From the NCBI GenBank assembly GCA_034231615.1, contig CM067307.1, positions 8,053,013-8,117,012 of the forward strand: a stretch of DNA of 64,000 nt, written 5' to 3'. Position 1 is the first letter of the stretch. Each line of letters begins with the position of its first letter. Position numbers and translations under genes: made by a program. A model generated the notes under the pieces. It worked only from the letters and a program-made list of their open reading frames with translations. It was not told where the DNA came from and did not search any database. Shown here in pieces: positions 1 to 10,838 of the stretch. This DNA comes from Meghimatium bilineatum. Taxonomy: Eukaryota > Mollusca > Gastropoda > Stylommatophora > Philomycidae.

Positions 1-648
1 AAGCCTAAATTACTATTTACTTAAGGTGGATGTAGGGTGAAATACCATGAGTTGAGCTGTTTTCTACTTCAAGAGATCTTTGAAGGTGATTTTCTGCAAT
101 CTCAAACATTGTTCTCTCTAAGTTGTGTAGCATGTGCACTCATCAGAAGGTTTTGTGCATATGATTTAACATTCTGTGCACAAAATCCAGAACTGCAGAC
201 TTCTTCCTGTTCGAAGTTTAGTATGTCTACACAGTAAGTCCAGTTTTCTTAATAAATACTGCTGTATTTGAAAGCTCCTCAGTGCTCCCAAACAGCTTTC
301 TGTGGATATCCGTCTCTATGGGCCAGTATTCCTCCCTTCAAATATATACTTAAAAATGTCTTCAAATACTACATCTAGTAATTTGCTCATGCAACTTTAT
401 GTGTGTTGAAACCACCATCTGATCAACATATGCAGGACATTTTATTAGAGGGAGCGTAGATCTCGACACTCAGTAAACAGTCCCCATATTAGTAGGCAAG
501 TTATGGATCAAATAAAAGGGTTCATTTTCTCTCAGCTGTCCAAGCATGGGTCTTCTGAAGTCTTCCTAACAGATGACAAAAGGTATACATAATAGTGGCT
601 TCTGTGGCTCACAGATTGAAAATTCTTTTCATTCACTACTATAAACCG
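1..648. other. AT-rich stretch, no recognised gene
   Basis: A 66-codon open frame starts at 37 on the plus strand but has no recognisable domain or splice context. This would be intron of the NEK-like gene, whose first coding exon lies at 2255-2463 on the minus strand. No repeat was recognised. Confidence 0.5.
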
Positions 649-921
649 CCTGTGTGTTGTCGGCCCGAAAGGGGAGCGAAGAATAGCAACACTATTTACC
701 TTCCATGCATGTCGTAAAAGGCGACTAAGGAGGTTATGAGAATGAGTTGGCTGTCCCATCCCATATAGGGTCAGTGACCCAAAGCCATGCTGAAGTCGGA
801 TGTGTCAGGCCGAAAGGCGCAGATATCGCAGCACTGCTTTAAACCATGACACAGCGCATTCTGTTCTCTGGACTACATCCTGCTAATCTGCAGGAGTTTG
901 AGAACGAACGCAGAAGAAGAG
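649..921 (+). mobile_element. Family A SINE, near full length
   Basis: It runs from TGTGTGTTGTCGG to GAACGCAGAAGAAGA and contains all the family blocks: the GCGACTAAGGAGGTTATG block, TGTCCCATCCCATATAGGGT, the GATGTGTCAGGCCGAAAGGC core and the CTAATCTGCAGGAGTTTGAG tail. No clear target duplication is visible. Confidence 0.85.
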
Positions 922-1929
922 ACTACAATAAACACATGTTTATCATCTAGGCCTAGTCTACAGGTAGTGTTTTGGTAGACACTTCTATAGGAACAGATAA
1001 AATTAAAGTGGGTTTGACTTGCATACAACAAAATGTTTAAAAAAATTAGCTGTAGAAATGTAAAAGAGGAAAAAATTTACCCATACCAGTAGGCCTACAA
1101 ACAGTCATTCAAAACCTTCAACAGTCAATCAAAACCTTCCGAGTCGGAATTCTACTGGAAAAACGACATCAGTTATGTGAAATCGGTGATGTCACAATTA
1201 ATAGGCCTACCACAAATTTCCTCCTCATTGTCAGAAACTAGTGGTAAAATCAAAATCAATAGTGAAAATGTCTTCTCTGTGTCTCTCACTTTTGAAAAGC
1301 GGTTCCAAACATGTCATTCCACCATAATTGATACCCGTAGGTTAATTGCACAATCCTCACTCACATTTATTACCATATAGTCTCTACAAGGTAAACATAT
1401 AGTAACTAAATTCAAATTCTTATGCATCTTTTAGAAACAAAGACATCTGATGGTGCCCATTTGTCTCGTCATTCTTTCATCGTATTGTTTCCCGCTTAGA
1501 TTTTACTGTCTACTGTATTTTTCGTCTGAACCTTGTGGCAAGATAGTTAAGTAGTAATTACTATTCACTAGCGCAGTTCCACATCAGAACGCCCAGACAC
1601 CAAACACAAACAATTTGTTCAGGAAAGTATGGTCTGTTGTTACAAAGTTGCGCCACATATGATAAGTCATCTATAGACATGGTTAGGGAATGCCATGCTG
1701 TATCATCTTTGGATGCATTGTTCTCAGAATACAATGGCCCTATTCATTCCTTGATTCCTTTATTCAGGTAATGTGTGAGTGAGGCAAATGAAAGGAATGC
1801 CCTTGCAACTTACAGTTGCTAAAGTTTGTGTTAATTTCCATTTAGCATGTTCATTCATTCTTATAATAACAAGATTCCATGGCATTATTACCAGCATTAT
1901 TACGTTATTTCTACGTCAGAACAGAAATA
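922..1929. other. AT-rich intronic DNA, nothing recognised
   Basis: No coding signature, tandem array or known repeat was seen. The 67-codon frame at 1177 has no family resemblance that I recognise. Confidence 0.5.
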
Positions 1930-2070
1930 GAAGTCACAACAAAGGCAACTAAAATGAACATAAGCCACATAGAGACATGCAAAAGCTGTACTTTCATCTC
2001 ATATCAGGAATCAATAAGTATAATTAAAGAAACAGTGGAATCAGACACATATAACTATAATAAAATGTTA
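1930..2070 (+). repeat. 140-bp duplicated segment, copy 1
   Basis: Starts GAAGTCACAACAAAGGCAAC and matches 2789-2928 at roughly 85-90% by eye. Both copies read open in the same frame (both contain the peptide FISYQES), but no protein family is recognised. The NEK-like exon lies between the two copies. Confidence 0.8.
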
Positions 2071-2135
2071 GACTTTAGACACTTTGAGGATGCCCAAATC
2101 ACCTCCTAGGCTTATTATCGGATTTCTATGGTATA

Positions 2136-2226
2136 TTCTGCTGGAAATCTAGTAGGACAATGTCCTGCTACAAGAGAGAACCAACAGGAGTTTGAGAATA
2201 AATGCAGAGAAAGAAGAAGAAGAAGG
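2136..2226 (+). mobile_element. Family B SINE, 3' fragment
   Basis: Holds CTGCTGGAAATCTAGTAGGAC through a GAAGAAGAAGAAGG tail; the 5' half is missing. It ends 27 bp from the splice donor of the NEK-like exon (GT at 2253-2254), inside that intron. Confidence 0.8.
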
Positions 2227-2254
2227 AGTACAATATCTGCATTCAATATTATAC

Positions 2255-2463
2255 CTGAACTTTCTTCAATGCAAGAGACAAGCCCTCGTTCATTTTGTAT
2301 CTAGCTCTGTATACTTCAGAGAACTGTCCTTTGCCAATCTTTTTCTCCACATCAAAACATGCCAGTTTTCCATTCTGTGAGGCTACCAGGGGCATGATAT
2401 GAGATGGTGATGTTTCTAGATTGTCCATAGTCTCCATGGCTTCTGCCATTGTTCTTTGAATAT
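2255..2463 (-). CDS. NEK6/NEK7-type Ser/Thr kinase, first coding exon (partial gene)
   Basis: This is the first coding exon of a NIMA-related kinase closest to NEK6/NEK7, a mitotic spindle and NLRP3-linked kinase pair in vertebrates. Coding starts at ATG 2449-2447. The 65 codons hold a variable N-terminal extension, then VEKKIGKGQFSEVYRARY, which is the glycine-rich ATP loop, and LALKKVQ, which carries the conserved catalytic lysine of beta-strand 3. Human NEK7 has the near-identical blocks EKKIGRGQFSEVYRA and ALKKVQ. The exon ends CAG|GTATAA (donor at 2254-2253), phase 0, exactly where the family continues with IFDLMDAKAR; that next exon is left of the window. The upstream boundary is inferred from TTTTTTTTAAAG|ATATT (first exon base 2463), so about 14 bp of 5' UTR precede the ATG and an upstream non-coding exon is expected. 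In-frame codons upstream of 2449 lie in the polypyrimidine tract and are not used. NEK6 and NEK7 cannot be told apart from this exon. Confidence 0.88.
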
Positions 2464-2617
2464 CTTTAAAAAAAATAGAGGATGTGACCATTCACATGTT
2501 AACATGTTCATATTTAACAGAATATTTAAACTTAACTAGCATTTTTGTTTCAATAATTTGAAATAACACGGATGTCTATATTCTAACACAAGGTAGAGCA
2601 ATAACAGAGAAGGCTAT
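2464..2617. other. Sequence upstream of the NEK-like exon
   Basis: Begins with the inferred acceptor tract of the exon. No TATA box or other promoter motif was recognised. Confidence 0.4.
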
Positions 2618-2775
2618 AGCTGCAGACAAACACCCACATATATTAAAACTGAGCACGGCAGACTCCACATATTTTAAAACAGAACGCAGGCAAACACTTC
2701 ACATATTTTAAAATAGAACGCAGGCAAACACTTCACATATTATGAAACACAACACAGACAAACCCTCAATAAATT
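2618..2775. repeat. Degenerate tandem repeat, about 36-bp unit
   Basis: Four to five units related to GCAGGCAAACACTTCACATA followed by TTTTAAAATAGAAC. The two central units are nearly identical and the outer ones have decayed. Confidence 0.7.
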
Positions 2776-2788
2776 TCAAAACAGCACT

Positions 2789-2928
2789 AGAAGTCACAAC
2801 AAAGACAACTAAAATGAACATAAACTACATAGAGACATGCAAAAGCTGTATTTTCATCTCATATCAGGAATCAAATAAGATAATTAAAGAAACAGTGGAA
2901 TTATACATATTTAACTATAGAAAATAAA
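2789..2928 (+). repeat. 140-bp duplicated segment, copy 2
   Basis: Diverged partner of 1930-2070, same orientation, beginning GAAGTCACAACAAAGACAAC. The pair brackets the NEK-like exon, which could reflect a local duplication or two insertions of an unrecognised element. Confidence 0.8.
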
Positions 2929-3806
2929 GACGTCTGACACCAAATGTCATTCAAAGTATGCACTCTATTTTTAGACTAAACAGGACACAACAGACAGAAG
3001 TAATGTAAAAAACACTGACGATGAGGTAAACTTAAGAACTGAGTCCAGATGCTGCTAAAAATATCTTTGTGCGCAGTTTTTCTATAGAGGAGAGAAAATA
3101 TAGGTTAGTGAGATGACAATACATCAAACCTGAAAGACATCAATGATAACCTGTAGTGAATCATAGTTAATTTAAAACAATAGTGATGTACCTGATGACT
3201 GACTGAAGAACTATCAAGATGACTACAATCTACTCTGTTTGTTGTGTTTGAAGTCTTCTTTCCTCTTCTGTCAATCATTCGGTTACAGCACCAATAACGT
3301 TAATCCTGTGTGATTTCCTTCAGGCAATCTATGGAGAAATACACATTTAGGAAGTCTATGTTATATTAGTAGGCTACATTTCCACACTCTCTTCTCTGTA
3401 AAATCAACTAACATGTATGATGATGATGATGATGATTCAATCCCAATCAATGTATGATGATAATAATAATGAATCCTTTTATCTATGAGGAGGTAGTTCC
3501 CCAACAGCCCATAGTTTTTCTGACCAAAAAAACAGATCCTTTTCATATGAGAAACCGAGGCGACAACCGAGCTCATATATGGTTTGTTGTCTCAAAGGCA
3601 TAATTATTTTTGTGGTGGGGATTGCGTCAGAGATGCATGTTTAGTCCTCGAAGGGAAGCATTCCAGTGCAGCAGTATCTCAGGATGGTCACATCCTGCTA
3701 GGAGTGTAGCATATACATTGGGTCAACTACATCATTATTTTTCCTTCGGCTTTGTTGGCACATGTGCACTAAAGGCAGGCCTACATCTGGCATTCCCTGC
3801 CACCTT
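2929..3806. other. AT-rich DNA with a short GAT-repeat; no gene recognised
   Basis: A (TGA)n run lies near 3418-3436. The 96-codon plus-strand frame at 3610 has no recognised family. Nothing else is visible. Confidence 0.5.
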
Positions 3807-3862
3807 GGAGTCTGTCACACAAGGACAGAGATGCAATGTCCAGTGGTCTAAATATCTTCAAT
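3807..3862 (+). repeat. 56-bp duplicated segment, copy 1
   Basis: Begins GGAGTCTGTCACACAAGGAC and recurs at 4083-4138 in the same orientation. A family B SINE sits between the two copies. Confidence 0.75.
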
Positions 3863-3914
3863 ATTCCTGGGGATTATTTAATAGAAAAGTAAGAAATTGA
3901 AACAATATATACTT

Positions 3915-4059
3915 TTCTTCTTCTTCAGTGAACATTCTCAAACTTTCACTGGATCTCTCTTGTAGCAGGACAATGGTGCTATGAGATTTCTGACGGGATG
4001 TAGTCCAGAGAATGGAAATGTGTTGGAAATGTGAATGAAAAAGACATCCATCTTCGGCG
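3915..4059 (-). mobile_element. Family B SINE
   Basis: On the plus strand it reads from CTTCTTCTTCAGTGAACATT to GACATCCATCTTCGGC, the reverse complement of the family. It is diverged in the core and no clean target duplication is visible. Confidence 0.8.
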
Positions 4060-4082
4060 AGAGATATGCTTTTAATCACCTA

Positions 4083-4138
4083 GGAGTCTGTCACACAAGG
4101 ACAGAGGTACAATGTACACTGGTCTATATCTCTTCAAT
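4083..4138 (+). repeat. 56-bp duplicated segment, copy 2
   Basis: Partner of 3807-3862. Further on, a 27-bp stretch containing TTCTTTGACTTATTAAAAGAA is also repeated twice, near 4196 and 4240. Confidence 0.7.
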
Positions 4139-4336
4139 AACATCAACCTCCTGGGAAGGAAAGACCAGGTATCATCTTCCGACTGCGCATCGTCTATTCT
4201 TTGACTTATTAAAAGAATATTTAGGTGCTATTGCTATATTCTTTGACTTATTAAAAGAAGTTTATTCTTCTTCTTTTGTGATCAATTGATCCATCAAACT
4301 AAATCTTCCCAGACATCTGTTTTCATATACCAGAAT

Positions 4337-4495
4337 CCTGCCGAAGACAGATGTTTCAGGTCATTGGCGAAAAAAACTGTGACACAACGCATTTCCATTC
4401 TCTGGACTTCATCCTGCTGGAAATCTTGTAGGATCATATTCCTGCTACAAAGGAGATCCAGCGGGAGTTTGAGAATGAACACTGAAGAAGAAGAA
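4337..4495 (+). mobile_element. Family B SINE with 12-bp target duplication
   Basis: Flanked by ATATACCAGAAT at 4325-4336 and 4496-4507. It runs from CCTGCCGAAGACAGATG to GAACACTGAAGAAGAAGA, which fixes the ends of a full-length family B copy at about 159 bp. Confidence 0.92.
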
Positions 4496-4507
4496 ATATA
4501 CCAGAAT

Positions 4508-5015
4508 AAGCTGATATGTTTGCAACAAGGATGATCTGTGATCATATATCATCTTTTCTGGTAACAGATTATGATTGTATTTGACGGTATATACATGTTG
4601 CATTTTGCGTTATACTATGCTTGGGAGGTGCACCTATTGGCCCAGTATCGCCAACTTCAGCACCTGTGCTTGCTTGGGCAGAACTGTGACATGTTCAATG
4701 TCAGGGATGCCCCGACCAATCTTAGTTTCCAGCCTCTGTTAACTGAACTAAGCCCCATCTCCACTTCAAAGGAGTTGACGTCTTTGGGGAGATCATGCAT
4801 TTGAAATATCTACTGGTTTTTACTATTTATTTGAGTGATATATTCTTTCTAGAATGTAATCTTCCTTATGGACACTTTGAACAGCTCACACTTTTGAGCA
4901 AGGTGACTTGCAGTCACGAACAAGTTTATATACTGTTTTGTGTCCATCATATGTGGCCCCTTCCACTATTACCAGCAACCATGCCTTCTATTACTATTCT
5001 TTCCATTTCTATACC
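4508..5015. other. Unassigned DNA
   Basis: A 77-codon plus frame at 4571 is slightly GC-richer than its surroundings but matches nothing I recognise. It could be a worn LINE piece. Confidence 0.4.
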
Positions 5016-5293
5016 TCTTCTTCTGTGTTCATTCTCAATCTTCTGCAGATTAGCAGCATGCAGTTTGGAAAATGGAATAGGCTGTGTCATGGTTTACAGC
5101 TTACTAGTGATACCTGCGGCTTACAGCCTCACACATTTGACATTTGTATGGCTCCTGTGTCACTTTGGTGCTATGTGGTATGGGACCGCTAATTTCACAG
5201 CAATAATCCCTTAGTTGCATCATACAAAATGCATGACAGATAAATAACATTGCTATTCTTTGCTCCCCTTTCAGTCCTACCAATACACAGGCG
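5016..5293 (-). mobile_element. Family A SINE, diverged
   Basis: Plus strand reads CTTCTTCTGTGTTCATTCTC, then CTGCAGATTAGCAGCATGCA, and ends TTTGCTCCCCTTTCAGTCC plus CACAGGC. The central part is rearranged compared with fresh copies. Confidence 0.8.
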
Positions 5294-5659
5294 CTTTAAA
5301 CAAAATTGTGTACTTTATTATATGAACAAAATATCTCAGCTTTCTAAGAACGTTTTTTATGTTGTTTAGCCTTTCAATGTTCTTCCACATTAATATTTTC
5401 AACACCTCTTGGTTCCTTTTTTTTAAGCAGATCGTGATTTTATTGACCAATGATTTCATTTAAAATTCTCAAGAAAATATACTATTTGTATAAATAAAAT
5501 AATCCTACATATTTTCTTTTTAATTCAAAGCCACAGCAGCCCATAAATGTTCCCACTACAGGCCTAAAAGTAAAAGAGAAAACAAATTTGAAATTTACTA
5601 GAGAAATTATGTTAGATATCATAATCTATCTATCTATACGCTGTGGTCCTTGTTTGACT
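5294..5659. other. AT-rich DNA, nothing recognised
   Basis: No conserved coding or repeat signal was seen. The minus-strand 60-codon frame has low complexity. Confidence 0.4.
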
Positions 5660-6140
5660 TGCGTTGTCAGGGGTGGAAGAGTTCTCTGGAGATGGCTTTC
5701 TTGTGTGCTGTTTGTAAGCTTGTTCCTGTGGCTTCTTTGATTTCTGTGATCCATCTTTTACATGGTCTGCCTCTGGCTTTATAACCGTTATGTCTATGTG
5801 TCATGGCCATCTGTAGCATGATTTCTGTTTGTAGTCTGGAAGTGTTGGAAAACCACTTGATCTGTTGTCTTTTGATGTGTTCCAATACTGGTATTGTTTT
5901 GATTATATGTCTGAAGTTATTGTTTCTAATTCTATCTCTTAATGACACTTGGGGTATTCTTCATGAAATCATAGACATGTCATTTCTGCTGTCACTATTT
6001 CTCTTTTGTCTTGTACTGTCATTGTCCAGGTTTGGCACTGGTAGCACAGTGATGGAATAATAAGTCTTGTATAATGCAACTTTAGTGTCTATGTTTATAT
6101 TTTTGTTCTTTAAAATACGTGTCATTTTTCCAAGGATCTG
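5660..6140 (-). pseudogene. LINE reverse-transcriptase C-terminus, decayed
   Basis: Read on the minus strand with frameshifts: a block resembling LCYQCQTWTM, then SLRDRIRNNNFRHIIK, IKWFSNTSRLQT, ARGRPCKRWITEIKEATG and a final ISRELFHP. This order is the region after the RT palm/thumb of many animal LINEs. The homologous region at 6880-7915 has the same LCYQCQTWT block and a SLRDKIRNEELRKQL counterpart. The copy is 5'-truncated and broken by stops and frameshifts. Confidence 0.85.
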
Positions 6141-6879
6141 GTATGTTTTGTTTCATCTATTTTATCTATCTCGTCTATACATCATCAGGTTTAAATATCC
6201 AAAAATGTTGTCCGACAAGTGGGGAGTGCAGCAGTAACAAAAGAAAAATAATATTTAAATGTTCATCGTGTTTTTATCAGTATATTTACTGCAATATTCT
6301 TCCAAAACATGATATACTTTAAGAACTATATTACTATGAGCTGTGTTTTAACCATATTATTTCATTTAAAGTGTACAAACATTAGATGACGCCATTTTGA
6401 TTTGTTGACATTGCCGACGATACATTCGGCTTCGTCCAAATAGAGATATCTAGGCTAGAAATACAGAACTGGTGATAGGTACCCGTAAACTATATGCTCA
6501 CACAACTAAATGATTAGCTTTAAGTAATATTCGTATACAATTGAACAAAATGTAAACTATCTAAGAAAATTAAACCTACACAATTTCTACAAATTGTTGA
6601 GAGGTGCGAGCTATACAATTTTCCAGGACTTGGGATTCCAGTTCCAGAAACAGGAGGACAAAAAGGTGCCAGCTGTTTCGCAGAAGCGCCTGCTAAATTG
6701 ATATAAACAAATCAGATTCATCCCCTTCCCCAACACCAGAGCTTTATAATCAAAGTACAAACAAACAAAATATGCGAATTATAAATTGATACATCTACTA
6801 TAACGTAATGTAAGGCTTAGAAACATGTGAGATTAATAAATAGTTAAAATACAGAATAATATAAAAACATAGCAAACAT
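6141..6879. other. Unassigned DNA between two LINE fragments
   Basis: AT-rich with a slightly GC-richer patch around 6600-6720. No coding or repeat family was recognised. Confidence 0.4.
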
Positions 6880-7915
6880 TAGGGGCAGACAGGTTTCTAG
6901 GGCATATACATGTGCTAAGAGAAAAGGAGAACATCAACATCCAGATAAACAACAAACAACTAAAACAAGTAGATGAATTCAAATATCTTGGCAGCACATT
7001 TAGATATCTTCTTCTTCCGCGTTCATTCTCAAACTCCCGCTGGATCTCCCTTGTAGCAGGACCATGATCCTACTAGATTTCCAGCAGGATGTAGTCCAGA
7101 AAATGGAAATGCGTTGTATCGCCGTTTTATTTGCGTAAATGGCCCGACACATCCGTCTTCATAGGATTTAGATATGATAACAAGAAGCAGAAATAGATGC
7201 AATATGTAATAAGGCCTGTCAGGTCATCGGTCAACTAACACCTTTATTACAAAACATAGATATTACACTAGAAACAAAGAAAGCAATATTCAACACCATT
7301 TTTCTACCAACGTTGTGTTATCAGTGTCAAACTTGGACATTGGATTCTAGAACAATTCATAAGATTAACACCACTGAAATGTGTAAGACATATGATTGTA
7401 GTTAGCTTGAGAGACAAAATCAGGAATGAAGAACTAAGAAAACAATTAGGGATCACGTCAACATTAGAATATATTCAGAAACAACAAGTTAAATGGTTCG
7501 GCCACATAACCAGACAGAAAGAGCAAAGTATTACCCAAGAAACCCTTAGCAAACGGTACGAAAAGAGTAGACCTATTGGACGCCCTCGTAAAAGGTGGAT
7601 AGATAGTGTATTAGAAACACTCGGAAATATAACCGCAGAAGAGGCAAATAGAAGAGCAAAAGACCGTACACTCACTCTCCTCTCAGCACCGAAAGGTAAG
7701 AACAGAAAGAAGAAGATACATATGCTGCGAAGAACACAGCTTGAACACTTAATAACCACTAGAAAGATCAAGGGGAGAATAGATAGGGAAAGACAAAGAG
7801 AAAAGTTACTAGATGGACTTGTATTGTGGCACGGTAGAAGCTCACCAACCGAGCTTATTGGCAACGCAGGAGACAGTCGTGGAGAAACATGATCGCCTAT
7901 GCCATTCGGCATGGC
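6880..7915 (+). pseudogene. LINE RT C-terminal region, interrupted by a SINE
   Basis: The translation reads a VDEFKYLGSTFRY block near 6970-7007. After the SINE at 7008-7165 and the second TSD copy come EIDAICNKACQVIGQL, a block resembling LETKKAIFNTIF and LCYQCQTWTLDSRT. A frameshift near 7380 leads into the open 166-codon frame at 7392-7892 with SLRDKIRNEELRKQLG, KQQVKWFGHITRQ, GRPRKRWIDSVLETLG and a terminal GNAGDSRGET. YLGS plus the later WFGH motif are usual for LINE RT C-termini. No intact polymerase core is present, so this is a dead 5'-truncated copy. Confidence 0.9.
7008..7165 (-). mobile_element. Family B SINE inserted in a LINE, 10-bp TSD
   Basis: Flanked by ATTTAGATAT at 6998-7007 and 7166-7175. 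Removing the element plus one TSD copy rejoins the LINE reading GSTFRY to the downstream LINE sequence, so the SINE is younger than the LINE copy. Confidence 0.95.
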
Positions 7916-8199
7916 ACTTGATTGATTGAAAAGACAGAATTACTGGCTGACATATGAATATACCCATATAGAAAATATGAAGGACTTCGTGGAAAGATAA
8001 GAAAATAAAGATGTTCTGACAACAATGCGGATGGGAAAAAAACTATGAATTAAAAAGAAATAAAAATCTAATAAATGTTTTGGATACATTAACAGATCTA
8101 TTTGAAGACTTTGCGTGAAGGTAGAGTTGAGGAGATGAGAACAACAGGTAGGCAAATATAATAACCGTACATCGCATGAGAAGATGACAATAGTTTCAA
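7916..8199. other. AT-rich DNA, nothing recognised
   Basis: No recognisable feature between the two LINE fragments. Confidence 0.4.
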
Positions 8200-8860
8200 A
8201 CCTATGCTGTTGCATCTCTCTGGTGTGTGCATAGATGACTGAAAAGTCCAATCCTGGAGTAGAGACTCCTGCCACATTTAGGACACGTACTGTTATAATT
8301 GAGCGTCTCTGTTGAGCGTCTGTGTGTTTTTGTTGTCTTCTCGTGCAGCACATTTTCTCCGTGCCTCTGAGAAGTGATGCCCCTCGGCGATGCAAGCACC
8401 TTTGTAGGTTCTGCTGCGCCACTATGGGCAACAAGCTCCCATGTTATGACGTCAATGGTAGAGCTCTTTATAGACTTTTTGAGAAAGTTGAAGTGATTCT
8501 TCTATTCAGCGGCCAGTCGTTTTCCAAAGAAGTAGCTAGAGTACGCCTATCTCAGGCGAACAGTTTCGTAGTCGGCTGTTGAGTACTGATCCCAATTATC
8601 TCTGTATGAGCCGTCTTGGGCAACGGCGACAGTCGATTTCGACTGTTTGCAATGCCTAAAGACAGGGACTTGTTTCCCGTCTATGTTGACCACAGCATCC
8701 AGAGTCCGAGTCTCAATACTGCTTTGGACATAGATCCTGAACAAAGTGCTCCCTCGGGTAGGTCCTTTTATAATCTTGGTTATCTGCGAACACTGGGTCC
8801 GCCGAGAGCAACAACTGGGTCCGCCGAGAGCAATGCGGTATCTTTTACACCGCACCTCCA
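8200..8860 (-). pseudogene. LINE C-terminus with zinc finger
   Basis: The minus frame around 8205-8400 encodes a CPKCGRSLYSRIGLFSHLCTH block, a CxxC...H...H finger typical of the extreme C-terminus of certain animal LINE polymerases, preceded by HEKTTKTHRR. Upstream (8400-8560) the frame shifts to a block like ITWELVAHSGAAEPTK. The 104-codon minus frame at 8547-8861 is possibly an earlier part of the same LINE; its end shares about 45 bp with 13575-13625. Confidence 0.75.
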
Positions 8861-8903
8861 TTTTCAGTTTCTGATTCTTTTTCCCTACATTTTAAGTTAT
8901 GTG

Positions 8904-9057
8904 TCTTCTTCTTCAGCGTTCATTCTCAAACTTCTGCTTGATCTCTCTTGTAGCAGGACGTCCTGCTAGATTTGCAGCAGGATGTAGTCCAGAGAATGGA
9001 AATGCGTTGTGTCTCAGTTTTATTTGCGACAATGCCCCGATACATCCGTCTTCGGCA
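8904..9057 (-). mobile_element. Family B SINE
   Basis: Plus strand reads CTTCTTCTTCAGCGTTCATT to CATCCGTCTTCGGCAG, full length apart from a small deletion after GTAGCAGGAC. No direct target duplication was found. Confidence 0.88.
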
Positions 9058-9128
9058 GATAACTTATCTATCAAGATATACTAGTCCGCAGTGATGTAAC
9101 TGCCACTGAGGCGTTCACCGAGTAACGT

Positions 9129-9153
9129 TTATATATATATATATATATATATA
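9129..9153. repeat. (TA)n microsatellite
   Basis: An uninterrupted TA run of about 24 bp. Confidence 0.95.
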
Positions 9154-9679
9154 AATCACGGCTCATATAGAGATATGATATCTTTCAAATATGAAAATGG
9201 TGAATTAAAAAATTATGGTATTGTGGAAATTCCAATATACATTGGCCCTATATAGTGGTACCCTATAAGCATGGGATGTTGTTTTTTTTAGAAGAATGAT
9301 AATTTTATGAACAGCCAATAAAACTAATGTAGGAGTCCTCAGAGATGCTGGAGTAAATATTTCTAATATAGCAACAATTAGAAGTAGACGGTCAAGACTC
9401 TAGGGCACTTGATGAGATCAAGTATTGGGGGGGGGGGGAGAAGTCATCTAATTCCTAGTAATAAAAGTAAAGTTCTGAATTCCTAAAGGATAGGGAGGTG
9501 TTTAACACATTAACACTCAATATCTACTGACTTTGTTGCCTTGAATTTTCTACTATCCTGTTTAACCATGTTAGAATGGATGTTAACAGTGCAGAACTCT
9601 CTTCCTCGCGTCTTATGACATGGACATATTACACAGTATATTATTCATTTTTAGGAATGTTGCCTTTGTCTACAATATT
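9154..9679. other. AT-rich DNA, nothing recognised
   Basis: Contains a G-run at 9427-9439. No gene or known repeat was seen. Confidence 0.4.
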
Positions 9680-9900
9680 CTGTATTGATCCTCGTCTTCC
9701 ATATCATCAGGTACCATGCTGGCTGATTTAAGCGATCATGGCTTTCCACAGCTCTCTCCAGTATTATGTATCAGGATCGTTGTTTCCCTGCCAGGTTGTT
9801 AAACTGTCTAATATTTTTTCACGTTGTCGCCCTCTGTCTGTTGCCTTCATCTTGCCTATTGTGACTATGTTCTCCAAGCCTCCTTGTCTTAAAAATTAAG
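9680..9900 (-). pseudogene. LINE C-terminal fragment
   Basis: Minus-strand reading with frameshifts gives a GNRQRATT block followed by KNIRQFNNLAGKQRS and ILERAVESHDR, resembling the RQRKxWxDNIRQWTGL...A(V/E)xRxRW block at LINE RT C-termini. Short and broken. Confidence 0.65.
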
Positions 9901-10059
9901 ATTGTCTTTTCTTATGTATCTATTATTGATATTAATATATTATTGCATTGATCCTAGGGGAAAAATCAGATGACAGAAAACTTGATTATAAATAGGTCAA
10001 TTCAGCTGTCACCTATTCGCCACGAAATTTTTCCAACATAAATTCAGTATTGTACCAAT
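9901..10059. other. Unassigned DNA
   Basis: No feature recognised. Confidence 0.4.
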
Positions 10060-10300
10060 CAGCATCCCTAAAACAAGATGTGATTTTAGTCGAGACTTCG
10101 GTATTATTGTCAAGTCACTATTAATATAAACTAGTCGATCAACATACACGCTACATAGTTATGTACGTTCCTTGAGAACTACAAACATTTGTGTCTACAT
10201 GCCTCAGTACTATAAAAACCAATTAGACCTATTTATAAACATAAAAGAACACAGAAACAAGTTTGCTTCAGACGTAACATGGTGAGATGAGCAATACAAT
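10060..10300. repeat. Dispersed repeat E, copy 1
   Basis: Shares the order GATGTGATTTTAGTC, an ACTAGTCGAT-like block, CCTCAGTACTA and AGACCTATTTATAAA with 60440-60700. A further partial match to its start (GCATCCATAAAAAAGAGACG) occurs at 10410-10440. The class is unknown; it may be the body of a tRNA-derived SINE. Confidence 0.65.
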
Positions 10301-10838
10301 TGAGAAACATCGAGAAGAAAAATATGAAATCAGTAAGCGGAATTTTAACCAGGTTCATTCAGATGGCACATATTTGCCTTAAAGTCAATACGTTTTCCGT
10401 ATTCGATCAATCTGCATCCATAAAAAAGAGACGATTTTACGCAAAAAAATTTCCACACAAATCTGCGTTGCTGAGGATAGAAATTGCAGGGTATTATGTG
10501 TGTTGAAGCATCCAATGTAGTATCCCTAAAACCCTGATGGTTTATGGATGGATGATGATTCTGCGCTTCTTCTTGTTGTTTTTTTAAATAGCAGAACTGT
10601 TTCACATATCACATTTTCATGTATAATCTGAAAGCTTTCAACGAGATCGTTATTGTATTTGTAGCGAATCTTTAAAGAGAAGGCTAACGAGGACCATGTG
10701 TTTATTTCTGATTAAGTTGGACCTTTTGGAGGAAGTTGACTATCCTCCAAAACAATCAAAACCAAAAAAAAAGGGATGAGAATAAATGTGCAGGACTGAA
10801 GGGTGCAAATGTCTAATCTTTGCTACGCCCATGTGTAC
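10301..10838. other. AT-rich DNA with a partial repeat-E match
   Basis: Apart from the partial repeat-E match near 10400-10440 nothing is recognised. The 86-codon minus frame at 10345 is not supported. Confidence 0.4.

Noticed and set aside
37-237. 66-codon frame at the left edge
   Set aside because: No family resemblance or splice context; probably chance in intronic DNA.
532-759. 75-codon minus frame, and the similar frames at 24137 and 61217 sharing MGQPTPSHNLLSRL
   Set aside because: These are antisense readings of family A SINE copies, not a protein family.
8447-8454. CRE site TGACGTCA as a promoter element
   Set aside because: It lies within a LINE coding remnant, and an 8-mer is expected by chance. 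Similarly isolated at 11573.
8322-8582. 86-codon plus frame as a gene
   Set aside because: Antisense shadow of the LINE zinc-finger C-terminus on the minus strand.
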